Shown here piece after piece: positions 39,622-48,309 of a stretch of 64,000 nt of DNA. The notes beneath the pieces are model-generated. The model had not been told where the DNA came from. It saw nothing but the letters and a program-made list of their open reading frames with translations, and did not search any database. The translations under genes were made by a program, and so were the position numbers. Each line of letters opens with the position of its first letter. The stretch's first letter is position 1. Source of the DNA: Massilia antarctica (GTDB lineage Bacteria > Pseudomonadota > Gammaproteobacteria > Burkholderiales > Burkholderiaceae_D); contig NZ_CP065053.1 of assembly GCF_015689335.1 (NCBI RefSeq), positions 372,001-436,000 of the forward strand. The letters run 5' to 3'.

Positions 39622-42482
39622 TGTTCAAGACCACCCGCCTGCTCGCCGCCGCAGCCCTGTTCTCGGCCAGCGCCGCCGGCATCGCCGACAGCGGCACGCT
39701 CGCCGCGCCCATGTACCTGCGCGGCGGCTTCAATGGCTGGGGCCTTGACCACCCGCTGGCCTCCAAAGGCAATGGCGTGTACGAAGCGGAGATCCTGGTC
39801 AGCCCCGGCTACCACGGCTTCAAGATCGGCAGCAAGGACTGGTCCGCCGAATGGGTGATCGACCCGAGCGCCAAGGTGACCATTGCCGCCGGTACCAGCT
39901 ACAGGATGCAAGCCAGGCCCGGGCCCGAAGACTACCTGTTCGTCAAAAAGACCTCGACCTGGCGCTTCACCATCGACGTGTCCGACCCGGCGGCGCCGCT
40001 GGTGCGCGCGGTGCAAACCGGTACGCCGCCCGCCAGCACGGCCGATCCGCACCGGGGCCATGCGGCCGGCAGCGCCAGCGAGTACCGCATCATCGACGGC
40101 ACCAGCGCCACGGTGCGCTACTCGACACCCGACGCCGCGGCGGCGCTGCGCAGCTACACCCAGTCGACGACCATGGCGCTGCGCGACCCCGGGCCGCAAT
40201 CGACGACTTACCGTGAAGCCGCGGACAGGCCGACAGTGCGCAGCGGCAGCCTGGCCTTCGACGCCCTGTTTGCGCTGGCGCTCGATGAAATGAAGCGCAA
40301 CGCGGTCGCGCAGATCACGGACGGCAACTACAACGGCGCGGCCGCCATCGACTGCGACTGCTTCGAGACCGGCGAAAAATGGCATTACGTGTGGACGCGC
40401 GACCTGTCGTACGCGGCCGACCTGGGGCTGGCGATGCTCGACCCGGAGCGGGTGCGCAACTCGCTCGACTTCAAGTTGTCCGGCTACCGGCACGGCATCG
40501 CGCGCGCGCCGCAGGTGGCGGGCAGCGCCGATGGCCGGCAAATAGTCCAGGATACCGGCAGCGGCGGCAGCTGGCCGGTCAGCACCGACCGCGTGGCCTG
40601 GGCGCTCGGCGCCGAAGCGGCGCTCAACAATTTACCGGCGGCGCAGCGCGCACCGTTCGCCGCGCGCGCGCTGGAGGCACTGGTCAACACCCTGGAAAAC
40701 GACCGCATCGCCGCGTTTGATCCGGCCTCCGGCCTGTACATGGGCGAACAATCCTTTCTCGACTGGCGCGACCAGAGCTACGCCGCATGGATCGTCACCG
40801 ACCTGGCCTCGCTGGCCAGCTCGAAAGCGCTGTCCACCAATGTCCTGCACTACAAGGCGCTGACCTTGGCCGCGTCCCTGGCGCATGACAGTGGCGACCT
40901 TGCGCGCTCGGCAAAATACGCCGGCTGGGCCGATGCGCTCAAGCGCAGCATCAACGAGCGGCTTTGGCTGGAAGACGCCGGCATGTACAGCAGCCTGACC
41001 GCGCCCCACTTCGACGGCGCGCCGCTGCATAAATTCGACTGGCTCGGACAGGCGCTAGCCATCCTCACCGGCGTGGCCGACGGCGAACGCGCGCGCCGCA
41101 TCCTCGCCAGCTATCCGCACGGGCCGATGGGCGCGCCGGTGATCTACCCGCAGCAGCCAGGCATGCCGGTGTACCACAACCGCGCCATCTGGCCCTTCGT
41201 GACAGCCTATGGCCTCAAGGCCGCCAGCCTGCACGCCAACGTCAGCGTGGCCGATGCCGCGTACGACACGCTCATGCGCGGCGCAGCGCTGAACCTGTCG
41301 AACATGGAAAACCTGGAGTGGATCTCAGGCCAGCCGCTGCTGCTCGACGAACAGCACCCGGGCCTGATTGGCCCCGTGATCAACTCGAAGCGCCAACTAT
41401 GGTCGGTCGGCGGCTATCTGGGCATGGTGATCGGGAACGTGTTCGGCGTCAGCGTCTCGGGCAGCGGCATCAAGGTGCGTCCCTTCATCACCGCCAAGCT
41501 GCGGCGCGAGACGTTTGGCGCAGCCTCGCTCATCGCGCTCGACAACCTGACCGTACGCGGAAAGCGCATCAAGGTGCGCATCACGCTGCCCGATGCGACG
41601 ACCAAAACAGGCTACTACCCGCTCAAGACCATCACGGTGAACGGTGCCGCCGCGGCGCAGTCCATCGGCTGGGAGCAACTGCCCGACAACGCCACCATCG
41701 ACGTTGCGCTCGGGTCCCTGCAACAAGGCGACCAGCAAGTCCGTCGCGTCGTCGCGGCGCCTTACGCCGAAGGGCCGGACGTCTTCGGCCCACGCGAACC
41801 GTCCATCGCCCAAGGGACCAGGGCGGCCACCTTGCGGATCGATGCCAATGGCAATGGCGCCGGCACGGTGTACAACGTCTACCGCGACGGCAAGCTGATT
41901 GCCGCCGGGGTAGGCACCGGCGATTGGCGCGATCACGCCGCGCCGGCGGCGGCCTGCTACGCCATCGAGGCGCAGTTTTCAGTGTCCGGCAATCGCGGCC
42001 ACCACAGCGTGCCGCACTGCACCGGCACGGCGATCGAGGTTGCGGCAATGGTCGACGGCGTCGCGCAGCCGCAGGTGAAGGACTGGGGCAAGCCGGGCGA
42101 GCGCCTGCGTTTCGGCGCGATCCGGATCGCGCAGGCCGGCGAGTACGGCGTGCAGGTGCGCTACCATAATGGCGCCAACCAGATCAACCTTGGTATCAGC
42201 GGCGGCGTAAAATGGCTGGTCCTGAAAGACGCCTCCGGCCGCATCGCGGCGCAGGGCGTGGTGCAGCTGCCGCATGCGCGCATCGACAAGACCGGCGCGC
42301 CGCCGGTGATGTCGACGCCCTTGCACACGCGCCTCACGCCCGGCCTGTACGCGCTGGAGATGAGCGACTTCTATAATATGAGCTACCTGCAAAGTAACAG
42401 CACCTTCAGCGCGGCCGGCGGCGCCGAAGGTCCATCCAACAAGTTCGATGTGATCGGCGCGCGGCTGCTGCGCCTGAAGTAA
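39621..42482 (+). CDS. Secreted six-hairpin glycosidase with N-terminal starch-binding-like domain, specificity unknown
   Basis: A 953-residue exported protein. Signal peptide (TTRLLAAAALFSASAAG), an immunoglobulin-like carbohydrate-binding domain at about 28-120 (APMYLRGGFNGWG is the CBM48/E-set opening strand), a linker, then an (alpha/alpha)6 glycosidase domain at about 205-700 with HYVWTRDLSYAADLG, ISGQPLLLDEQHPG and QLWSVGGYLGMV, and two small beta domains at the C-terminus (VYNVYRDGKLIAAG; QVRYHNGANQINLG). The fold group includes GH15 glucoamylase, GH63 and GH133; WTRD plus acidic residues in the helices could provide catalysis, but I cannot place it in one family. Context argues for an exo-acting alpha-glucan hydrolase. 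Start and previous stop overlap as TGATG; the esterase follows after 12 bases. Confidence 0.78.
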   Translation: MFKTTRLLAAAALFSASAAGIADSGTLAAPMYLRGGFNGWGLDHPLASKGNGVYEAEILVSPGYHGFKIGSKDWSAEWVIDPSAKVTIAAGTSYRMQARPGPEDYLFVKKTSTWRFTIDVSDPAAPLVRAVQTGTPPASTADPHRGHAAGSASEYRIIDGTSATVRYSTPDAAAALRSYTQSTTMALRDPGPQSTTYREAADRPTVRSGSLAFDALFALALDEMKRNAVAQITDGNYNGAAAIDCDCFETGEKWHYVWTRDLSYAADLGLAMLDPERVRNSLDFKLSGYRHGIARAPQVAGSADGRQIVQDTGSGGSWPVSTDRVAWALGAEAALNNLPAAQRAPFAARALEALVNTLENDRIAAFDPASGLYMGEQSFLDWRDQSYAAWIVTDLASLASSKALSTNVLHYKALTLAASLAHDSGDLARSAKYAGWADALKRSINERLWLEDAGMYSSLTAPHFDGAPLHKFDWLGQALAILTGVADGERARRILASYPHGPMGAPVIYPQQPGMPVYHNRAIWPFVTAYGLKAASLHANVSVADAAYDTLMRGAALNLSNMENLEWISGQPLLLDEQHPGLIGPVINSKRQLWSVGGYLGMVIGNVFGVSVSGSGIKVRPFITAKLRRETFGAASLIALDNLTVRGKRIKVRITLPDATTKTGYYPLKTITVNGAAAAQSIGWEQLPDNATIDVALGSLQQGDQQVRRVVAAPYAEGPDVFGPREPSIAQGTRAATLRIDANGNGAGTVYNVYRDGKLIAAGVGTGDWRDHAAPAAACYAIEAQFSVSGNRGHHSVPHCTGTAIEVAAMVDGVAQPQVKDWGKPGERLRFGAIRIAQAGEYGVQVRYHNGANQINLGISGGVKWLVLKDASGRIAAQGVVQLPHARIDKTGAPPVMSTPLHTRLTPGLYALEMSDFYNMSYLQSNSTFSAAGGAEGPSNKFDVIGARLLRLK

Positions 42483-42494
42483 AAGGGAAATACC

Positions 42495-43553
42495 ATGACA
42501 CTAGCACGAATGACCTTGCTCGCGGCAAGCTTGCTGCCGCTGGGCGCACACGCTACCACGGTGCGCGTCCATTACGAAAGCGGCAAGGGCGGCGTCGCCA
42601 TCCGTGGCGACAAGGGGCCGATGTCCTGGTCGAAGGGCGCCGCGGCCACCAGCGACGATGGCCAGGTATGGACCTATACCTGGCCCGACGAACTGGGAGA
42701 GGTGGTCATGAAGCCCGTGCTGGGCGATGAAAAAATCGCCATCGGCGGCACCTACAAGCTCGCCGCCGGCAGCACGCGCGACATCTATCCCTTTTTCGGC
42801 GCGCCCTTCGGCAAGGTGAAAATCATTCCCGGCTTCGCATCGCCGCAACTCAAGAACAGCCGCAACCTGCGCATCTACCTGCCGCCAAGTTACGACGAGA
42901 ATCGGGCCAAGCGCTATCCGGTGCTGTACATGCACGACGGCCAGAACCTGTTCGACGCGAAAACGGCCGCCTACGGCGTTGAATGGGGCATCGACGAAAC
43001 CGTGAACCGGCTGGTCGCCACCGGCGTCATGGAAGAGATCATCGTGGTCGGCATCGACAACACACAAGAGCGCATCGCCGAATACACGACCTGCTGCGAT
43101 CCGCAATACGGCGGCGGCCAGCTCGATACCTACCAGCGTTTCGTGGTCGACACCGTCAAGCCGTATATCGACAGCACCCTGCGCACCTTGCCCGGCAAGG
43201 AATCGACCGCCATCATGGGCTCTTCGCTGGGCGGGATCGCCTCGTTCCACATCGCGCAGAAAAATGCGGCCGTGTTTTCGAAGGCCGCATCGGTATCAGG
43301 TTCGTTCTGGTGGAACAAGCAGGAATTTGTCGCGAACCTGCCGCCACGCCTGCCGGTGAAGTTCTATCTGGATGCCGGCACCCTCAAGGACGGCCTTGAA
43401 GAGACCACCAGGATGCGCGACGCGATGCTCAAACAGGGTTACCGCCAGGATGTCGACCTGTTTTACCACGTCGCCGACGGCGCCGGCCACAACGAAAAAT
43501 CGTGGGCCGCGCGCGTCGACAAGCCTCTCACCTGGTTCTTCCCCTGGCAGTAA
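42495..43553 (+). CDS. Secreted alpha/beta-hydrolase esterase (putative esterase D / Fes-like) with N-terminal beta domain
   Basis: A 352-residue exported hydrolase. Signal peptide (MTLARMTLLAASLLPLGAHA), a small beta domain at about 21-98 resembling a starch-binding domain of the CBM25/26 kind (VRVHYESGKGGVAI, WTYTWPDEL), and an esterase domain at about 105-350. The nucleophile is Ser244 in GSSLGG; His332 in AGHNEKSW and Asp293 near YLDAGT are plausible triad partners. HDGQNLFD at about 148-155 is typical of the esterase-D/feruloyl-esterase group. Being the last gene in a starch-degradation operon, it may remove acyl groups from modified glucans, or act on unrelated esters; neither is shown. 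RBS AAAGGGAA precedes the ATG. Confidence 0.82.
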   Translation: MTLARMTLLAASLLPLGAHATTVRVHYESGKGGVAIRGDKGPMSWSKGAAATSDDGQVWTYTWPDELGEVVMKPVLGDEKIAIGGTYKLAAGSTRDIYPFFGAPFGKVKIIPGFASPQLKNSRNLRIYLPPSYDENRAKRYPVLYMHDGQNLFDAKTAAYGVEWGIDETVNRLVATGVMEEIIVVGIDNTQERIAEYTTCCDPQYGGGQLDTYQRFVVDTVKPYIDSTLRTLPGKESTAIMGSSLGGIASFHIAQKNAAVFSKAASVSGSFWWNKQEFVANLPPRLPVKFYLDAGTLKDGLEETTRMRDAMLKQGYRQDVDLFYHVADGAGHNEKSWAARVDKPLTWFFPWQ

Positions 43554-43574
43554 GAGGCAAGGCGGGGCTCACGA

Positions 43575-45095
43575 TCAGCGCTTGCGGCGCTGCAGGTCGA
43601 GCGAGGTGACCTTGGCGAAATCGATCGGCTTGACGATATGGTCGTCGAAGCCGGCCTCCATCGCCTCCTCGCGGTCGCGCGCCTGGCCGTAGCCGGTCAG
43701 GGCCACCAGCACCGCGTCGTCCATGCCGGCCAGCTTGCGCATTTTGGTCGCCACCTGGTAGCCGCTCATGTCGGGCAAGCCGATATCGAGGAACACGTAG
43801 GCCGGCCTGAACTCGGCCGCGCGGTCGAGCGCCTGCTGTCCGCTGTACGCCACCTTCACATCGTGTCCGCTGATGCCGAGCAGTTCGGCCAGCATGTCGG
43901 CCGCATCGACGTTATCGTCCACCACCAGGATGCGCGCGGCGGCGGCATTGTCCGCGCCCGGTGCCGCCACGTCATTGGCGCCGCTGCCCAAGGCATCGAT
44001 CGGCAGGCGCACCTCGAAGATGCTGCCCTGGCCCACCCCGGCGCTGAAGGCGCTGACCGTCCCGTGGTGCAGCGAGACGAGCGTGCGCACCAGGGACAGG
44101 CCGATGCCCAGGCCATCCTGCACCCGGTCCGGCGTGAAGCCGTCCTGGGCGAACAGGTCGAAAATGTAATCGAGCTTGGCGGCGTCGATGCCGATGCCGT
44201 TGTCCGCAATGCGGATCAGGATTTCCATCCCGCTCACGTCGGCCGAGAGCTTGACGACGCCGCCCGGCGGCGTGAACTTGAAAGCATTGTGCAGCAGGTT
44301 GCCGACGATTTGCGCAAGGCGCACATGGTCGCCGCTGAGCCACACCTCGTGCGCCGGCATCGTCACTTCCAGGCGCTGGTTGCGGCTCTCGGCGATGTGC
44401 GTCACCGACTCGCGCGCGCTGCCGATAAAGGTCTGCAGCTCCACCCGCTCTTCGTGCAACGTGATCTTGCCCTGCGAAATACGGGCCACATCGAGCAGGT
44501 CTTCCACCAGCCGCACCAGGTGGCCGGTATGGCGCAGGATGGTCTGGCGCGCCTTGTCCTGGCGCTCAGGCACGTGCGGGTCGAGGCGGCACAGCAGCTC
44601 GACCGCGTTGCGGATCGGCCCCAGGGGATTGCGCAGTTCATGCGCCAGGGTGGCCAGAAATTCATCCTTGCGGCGGTCGACATCGCGCAGTTCGCGTTCG
44701 ACCTTGCCCAGCCGCAGCAGCGCCTTGACATTGGCCACCAGTTCTTCCGGCTCGATCGGCTCGAACAGGTAATTATCGGCGCCGCCTTCGAGCGCCCTGA
44801 TCTTGTCGGCCACGCCGATGTACGACGCCGACGTTTGCAGCACCAGCACGGCGCGCGTGTCGGGGTCGGACTTGAGCAGGCGGCACACCTCGAAACCGTT
44901 AATGTCGGGCAGTTTGACGTCGAGCAGAACCAGGTCCGGCTTGTCTTCGCGCGCGCGCAGCAGGGCCGAGTTGCCGTCGGCGGCCTCGATCACCGTGAAA
45001 CCGGCACGCGTGAGGATGCGCGACTTGGCGTAGCGCGCCCCCTCGCTGTCGTCGACGTTGAGGATCAGGGAATCGGCAAATGGCATGGACTGCAT
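43575..45095 (-). CDS. Receiver-histidine kinase-receiver hybrid protein
   Basis: A 506-residue cytoplasmic signalling protein. N-terminal receiver (Asp59 in LVLLDVKLPD), HisKA with His152 (ATLAHELRNPLGPI), HATPase with N-box NLLHNAFKF and GLGIGLSLVR, and a C-terminal receiver (Asp437 in YVFLDIGLPDMSGY). There is no membrane segment, so input must come from the first receiver. It is the last gene of the stressosome operon, 18 bases after the preceding kinase; GAGG lies six bases before the ATG at 45095. The simplest path is phosphotransfer from the kinase at 45113-46495 to this receiver, then to further partners elsewhere. No DNA-binding or cyclase output is present. Confidence 0.92.
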   Translation of the reverse strand: MQSMPFADSLILNVDDSEGARYAKSRILTRAGFTVIEAADGNSALLRAREDKPDLVLLDVKLPDINGFEVCRLLKSDPDTRAVLVLQTSASYIGVADKIRALEGGADNYLFEPIEPEELVANVKALLRLGKVERELRDVDRRKDEFLATLAHELRNPLGPIRNAVELLCRLDPHVPERQDKARQTILRHTGHLVRLVEDLLDVARISQGKITLHEERVELQTFIGSARESVTHIAESRNQRLEVTMPAHEVWLSGDHVRLAQIVGNLLHNAFKFTPPGGVVKLSADVSGMEILIRIADNGIGIDAAKLDYIFDLFAQDGFTPDRVQDGLGIGLSLVRTLVSLHHGTVSAFSAGVGQGSIFEVRLPIDALGSGANDVAAPGADNAAAARILVVDDNVDAADMLAELLGISGHDVKVAYSGQQALDRAAEFRPAYVFLDIGLPDMSGYQVATKMRKLAGMDDAVLVALTGYGQARDREEAMEAGFDDHIVKPIDFAKVTSLDLQRRKR

Positions 45096-45112
45096 GGTGG
45101 ACCTCGATCCGG

Positions 45113-46495
45113 TTAATGGGAATACGGCAGTACAGCGGCGTCGCCTTCCTCTGCCGTGTAGGTGAGCGGGATCGACACCCAGAATACGGAACCGGCGCCC
45201 GGCTTGCTGTCGACGCCTACCGACCCGCCCAGCAGGCCGGCCAGCTTGCGGCACAGCGGCAAGCCCAGGCCCGTACCCTTCACGCGCGTTTGCAGGCGGT
45301 TTTCGATCTGACTGAATTCCTCGAAAATGAGCGCTTGGTCCGAGACGGCAATCCCCAGCCCGGTATCGGACACGCTAAAGCGCATCATACCCTGCTCCGG
45401 CAAAAGCGCCGCCCGGACCGTGATGTCGCCCCGTTCCGTATACTTGATCGCATTCGATATGAAATTGCGCAGGATCTGCGACAGCTTGCCCTGGTCGCTG
45501 TGCAGCGCCAGCTCCGCTTGCGGTTCCTGGAACGTCAGCGCCAGCTCCGGGCTGTGCAGCAAGGGGCGCAGCAGACCGCGCAGGGTGCTGAACATGTCGG
45601 CCACCAAAAAGCGCTCGGCCCGCACATCGACCTTGCCCGCTTCGATCTTGGCCAGGTCGAGCAGGTCGTCGACCATCTCGTTCATGGCGACCGTGCCCTG
45701 CAAAATATAGTTGACCTGCTTTTCCTGCTCGCCCGACAGCTCGCCGTCGGCGCGCGCCAGCAGCAGCTTGGCCAGCGCCCGGATGGAACTGAGCGGCGTG
45801 CGGAATTCATGGCTCATGTTCGACAGGAAGCGCGACTTTATCTGGTCGGCGCGGCGCAGGTGCTCGGCCTTCTCGTCGAGCTCCGCGTACAGTACCTTGA
45901 CGGCGCGGTTGTTCTCTTCGAGTTCGCGGGTGAGCTGCAGCAGCTCTTCCTGGCGCGCCTTGAGTTCATCGAGGGTGCCGAGCAGTTCCTGGTTTTGCTG
46001 CTGTACTTCGCCCAGCATCGAATCGGGCGCCAGCGCGTTGAGGTGCGCGCACATGTCGCCCACCATGCGCGCCGTCATGCGCGGCGCATCGCCGGCGAAG
46101 CGCTTTTGCAGCACGATCCGCGTACCGCTGTCGCGCGCCGTGCTGATGTCGCAACGGTCCATCAGGCGGCGCGCACCCAGAATGCCCAGGCCCATGCCGG
46201 TCGACGACTGATAGCGCCCGGACAGCACCAGATCCAGGTCGGCGATGCCGGGGCCCTGGTCGTCGATGCGGATCTGCAGGGATTGCACGCCGTCGTCATC
46301 CTCGATCGAAAACTCGACCTTGCCGCCGTGCGCGTAATTGAAGACGTTACGCGCCAGCTCGGACACCGAGGTGGCGATGCGTACCTGGTCCTGCATGGCG
46401 AAGCCGCACAGCACCGCGATCTCGCGCGCGCGCTGGCGGGCCCCGACCACATCGAGCTCGGTGCCGATCGCAATCTTGAGTATCCGCAGCGACAT
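45113..46495 (-). CDS. Histidine kinase with N-terminal RsbT-like ATPase domain
   Basis: A 460-residue soluble protein with an uncommon order. Residues about 5-133 are an RsbT/RsbW-type GHKL ATPase (VSELARNVFNYAHGG, DDQGPGIAD, STGMGLGILGARRLMD). A coiled coil follows at about 160-215, then a complete histidine kinase: HisKA with His229 (FLSNMSHEFRTPLSSIRAL) and HATPase (NFISNAIKYTERGD, GTGLGLPLCRKL). Thus one protein carries two ATPase domains, one typical of serine/threonine phosphorylation in stressosomes and one for histidine autophosphorylation. It could link stressosome release of RsbT-like proteins to two-component signalling. The start at 46495 overlaps the previous stop by one base (TAATG). 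Confidence 0.9.
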   Translation of the reverse strand: MSLRILKIAIGTELDVVGARQRAREIAVLCGFAMQDQVRIATSVSELARNVFNYAHGGKVEFSIEDDDGVQSLQIRIDDQGPGIADLDLVLSGRYQSSTGMGLGILGARRLMDRCDISTARDSGTRIVLQKRFAGDAPRMTARMVGDMCAHLNALAPDSMLGEVQQQNQELLGTLDELKARQEELLQLTRELEENNRAVKVLYAELDEKAEHLRRADQIKSRFLSNMSHEFRTPLSSIRALAKLLLARADGELSGEQEKQVNYILQGTVAMNEMVDDLLDLAKIEAGKVDVRAERFLVADMFSTLRGLLRPLLHSPELALTFQEPQAELALHSDQGKLSQILRNFISNAIKYTERGDITVRAALLPEQGMMRFSVSDTGLGIAVSDQALIFEEFSQIENRLQTRVKGTGLGLPLCRKLAGLLGGSVGVDSKPGAGSVFWVSIPLTYTAEEGDAAVLPYSH

Positions 46496-47523
46496 TAGCG
46501 GCGCTCCCGCTCGCGGATCACCAGCACGCTGGCATCGTCGCGCTGGCGCGCGAAATCGCGGTACAGCACCGCCGCGATCAGACCCGGATGGCGGAACACC
46601 AGGCCCGGATAGGCATCGAGGTCCCAGCGCGTTCCCAGGCCGTCGGAATGCATGATCAAGGTGGCGCCGCTCGCCCAGGGATGGGCAAATGTCTGCACCT
46701 TGCGCAGATTGCTGCCGACGATGCCATTGTGCGACATGAGGTGGCGGCGCGCGCCGCCATCGAAAATGCAGCCGGCGATATTGCCGATGCCGGCGAACGT
46801 AAGCTCGCCCGCGTCGCAATCGATCGCCGCCACGGCCACCGCGGCGCCGCGGGTGCCGTGCAGCGCGCCATGCGCCAGCTGCATCAGTTCGGAGACATCC
46901 ACGGCGGGACGTTCGGCCACCAGCGCGACCGCCGCCTCGGATGCGACAGCCGCTTGCGGGCCGTGGCCCAGGCCATCGGCCATGCCGACCGTCAGGCCCC
47001 AGTTGGCCAAGCCGAAGTCCCAGGCATCGCCGCACACGTCCTCGCCCGGCATCGGCAGGCACACCGCGCCCACTTCCCAGTCCTGAACCGGAACGCCGGC
47101 GGCGCCACTCCAGACGGTCATCCACAGCACCGTGCCCAGGCCCTCGGCCGAATAAATATCGAATTCCGGCGCCAGGCGGCCGATCGCGCCCAGTCCCACG
47201 CCGTAGGTACCGGCGGTCGAATTGCCGTCTTCCATGCGCAGCGCCACATTGGCCATGCCGGGACCGCGATCGAGCGCGATCACTTCCACGCCGGCGCGCT
47301 CGCCCGCGTGCAGCGCGCGCAGCAGAATCTCGCCTTCGCGCGCATGCTTGACGATATTGGTGGCCGCCTCGGTAATCACGATGGCCAGCTGGCCGGCACG
47401 CGTTTCGTCGAAGCCCAGCTGGCGCGCCAGGGTGTTGCCGGCGCGGCGGGCCGATGCGATTTCGCTTAATTCGCCCACGTGAAACGCCGTTTGCCTGCCT
47501 GACCTGTTCAAAACAACTTCCAT
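46495..47523 (-). CDS. rsbX: RsbX-like PP2C/SpoIIE phosphatase with N-terminal RsbT-like ATPase domain
   Basis: A 342-residue protein. Residues about 10-140 form a GHKL anti-sigma-type ATPase (ITEAATNIVKHAREG, LDRGPGMANVAL, TYGVGLGAIGRL). Residues about 150-340 form a SpoIIE/PP2C phosphatase with metal-binding acids in GEDVCGDAWDF, MADGLGHGPQ, HSDGLGTRWD and RQRDDASVLV. RsbX resets the Bacillus stressosome by dephosphorylating RsbS and RsbR; the fused ATPase domain is an addition compared with Bacillus RsbX. The start at 47523 overlaps the RsbT stop by 16 bases and has no good ribosome-binding site, implying translational coupling. Confidence 0.88.
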   Translation of the reverse strand: MEVVLNRSGRQTAFHVGELSEIASARRAGNTLARQLGFDETRAGQLAIVITEAATNIVKHAREGEILLRALHAGERAGVEVIALDRGPGMANVALRMEDGNSTAGTYGVGLGAIGRLAPEFDIYSAEGLGTVLWMTVWSGAAGVPVQDWEVGAVCLPMPGEDVCGDAWDFGLANWGLTVGMADGLGHGPQAAVASEAAVALVAERPAVDVSELMQLAHGALHGTRGAAVAVAAIDCDAGELTFAGIGNIAGCIFDGGARRHLMSHNGIVGSNLRKVQTFAHPWASGATLIMHSDGLGTRWDLDAYPGLVFRHPGLIAAVLYRDFARQRDDASVLVIRERERR

Positions 47524-47921
47524 TTCGCGATGGTGACGGTGGTGCCCTTGCCTGGCACGCTGTCGAGGATAAAATCGTCGGCAAGGCGGCGCGCGCCGGA
47601 CAGGCCCAGGCCCATGCCGCCGCCGCTGGTGTAGCCATCGGTCAGGGCCAGTTCGATGTCGGCGATGCCCGGGCCCTCGTCGATGAAGCTGACCTTGACG
47701 CCGCGCTTGCCGCCGCACTCGACCAGTTCGAGTTCGGCGCGTCCGCCGCCGCCATAGCGCAAGGTGTTGCGCGCCAGTTCGCTGGCCGCGGTGACCATCT
47801 TGGTTTGTTCGATCAGGGAGAACTTGAGCGCGACCATTTCATCGCGTACCAGCTTGCGCAGGCGGACCACATCTTCATCGGTGACCAGGGGGGCGCGAAC
47901 CAGGCCATCGGCGGCACTCAC
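47508..47921 (-). CDS. rsbT: RsbT-like serine/threonine kinase
   Basis: A 137-residue GHKL-fold kinase, the usual RsbT length. N-box ASELARNTLRYGGGG, DEGPGIADIE and GGGMGLGLSGARRLADDF are intact. In Bacillus RsbT sits in the stressosome, phosphorylates RsbS and RsbR on stress and is then released to activate its partner. No in-frame ATG is available near the expected start; GTG at 47921 has AGGG six bases upstream and gives the right length, whereas extending to 47993 would overlap the RsbS gene. The gap to the RsbS stop is 28 bases. Confidence 0.9.
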   Translation of the reverse strand: MSAADGLVRAPLVTDEDVVRLRKLVRDEMVALKFSLIEQTKMVTAASELARNTLRYGGGGRAELELVECGGKRGVKVSFIDEGPGIADIELALTDGYTSGGGMGLGLSGARRLADDFILDSVPGKGTTVTIAKWKLF

Positions 47922-47949
47922 GGGACACCCTGCCGTTGAAGCGCGGCGG

Positions 47950-48306
47950 TCATTCCCGTTCCTGCTCAAGCAGGGCCAGGCCGCGTTCCACATTGAGGGC
48001 GGTGCTGACGCCGTCGAGCGTCAGGCCCAGTTCGACCAGCGTAATCGCCACGGCTGGCTGCATCCCCACCAGCACCGTGCGGGCGTCGAGAATCCGGGCC
48101 ATGGCGGCCGTGTGGCTGATCATGCGGCCGATGAAGGAGTCGACGATGTCGAGCGCCGAGATATCGATCAGCACACCCGTGGCGCGGTCCTTGACGATGC
48201 GCTCGGTCAGGTCGTCCTGCAGGGTCATGGCCAGGCGGTCGTGCATGTCGACCTGGATCGTCACCAGCAGCAGACGGCCCATTTTCAGGATGGGGATGCG
48301 TTCCAT
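47950..48306 (-). CDS. rsbS: RsbS-like STAS-domain stressosome scaffold protein
   Basis: A 118-residue single STAS domain. The conserved ILIDIS-type strand (GVLIDISALDIVDSFIGRM) contains Ser57, which corresponds to the phosphorylated serine of Bacillus RsbS, and the start MERIPILKMGRLLLVTIQ is typical of the family. RsbS and RsbR co-assemble into the stressosome core that holds RsbT. The gene starts three bases after the RsbR stop and precedes RsbT. Confidence 0.93.
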   Translation of the reverse strand: MERIPILKMGRLLLVTIQVDMHDRLAMTLQDDLTERIVKDRATGVLIDISALDIVDSFIGRMISHTAAMARILDARTVLVGMQPAVAITLVELGLTLDGVSTALNVERGLALLEQERE

Positions 48307-48309
48307 GGA

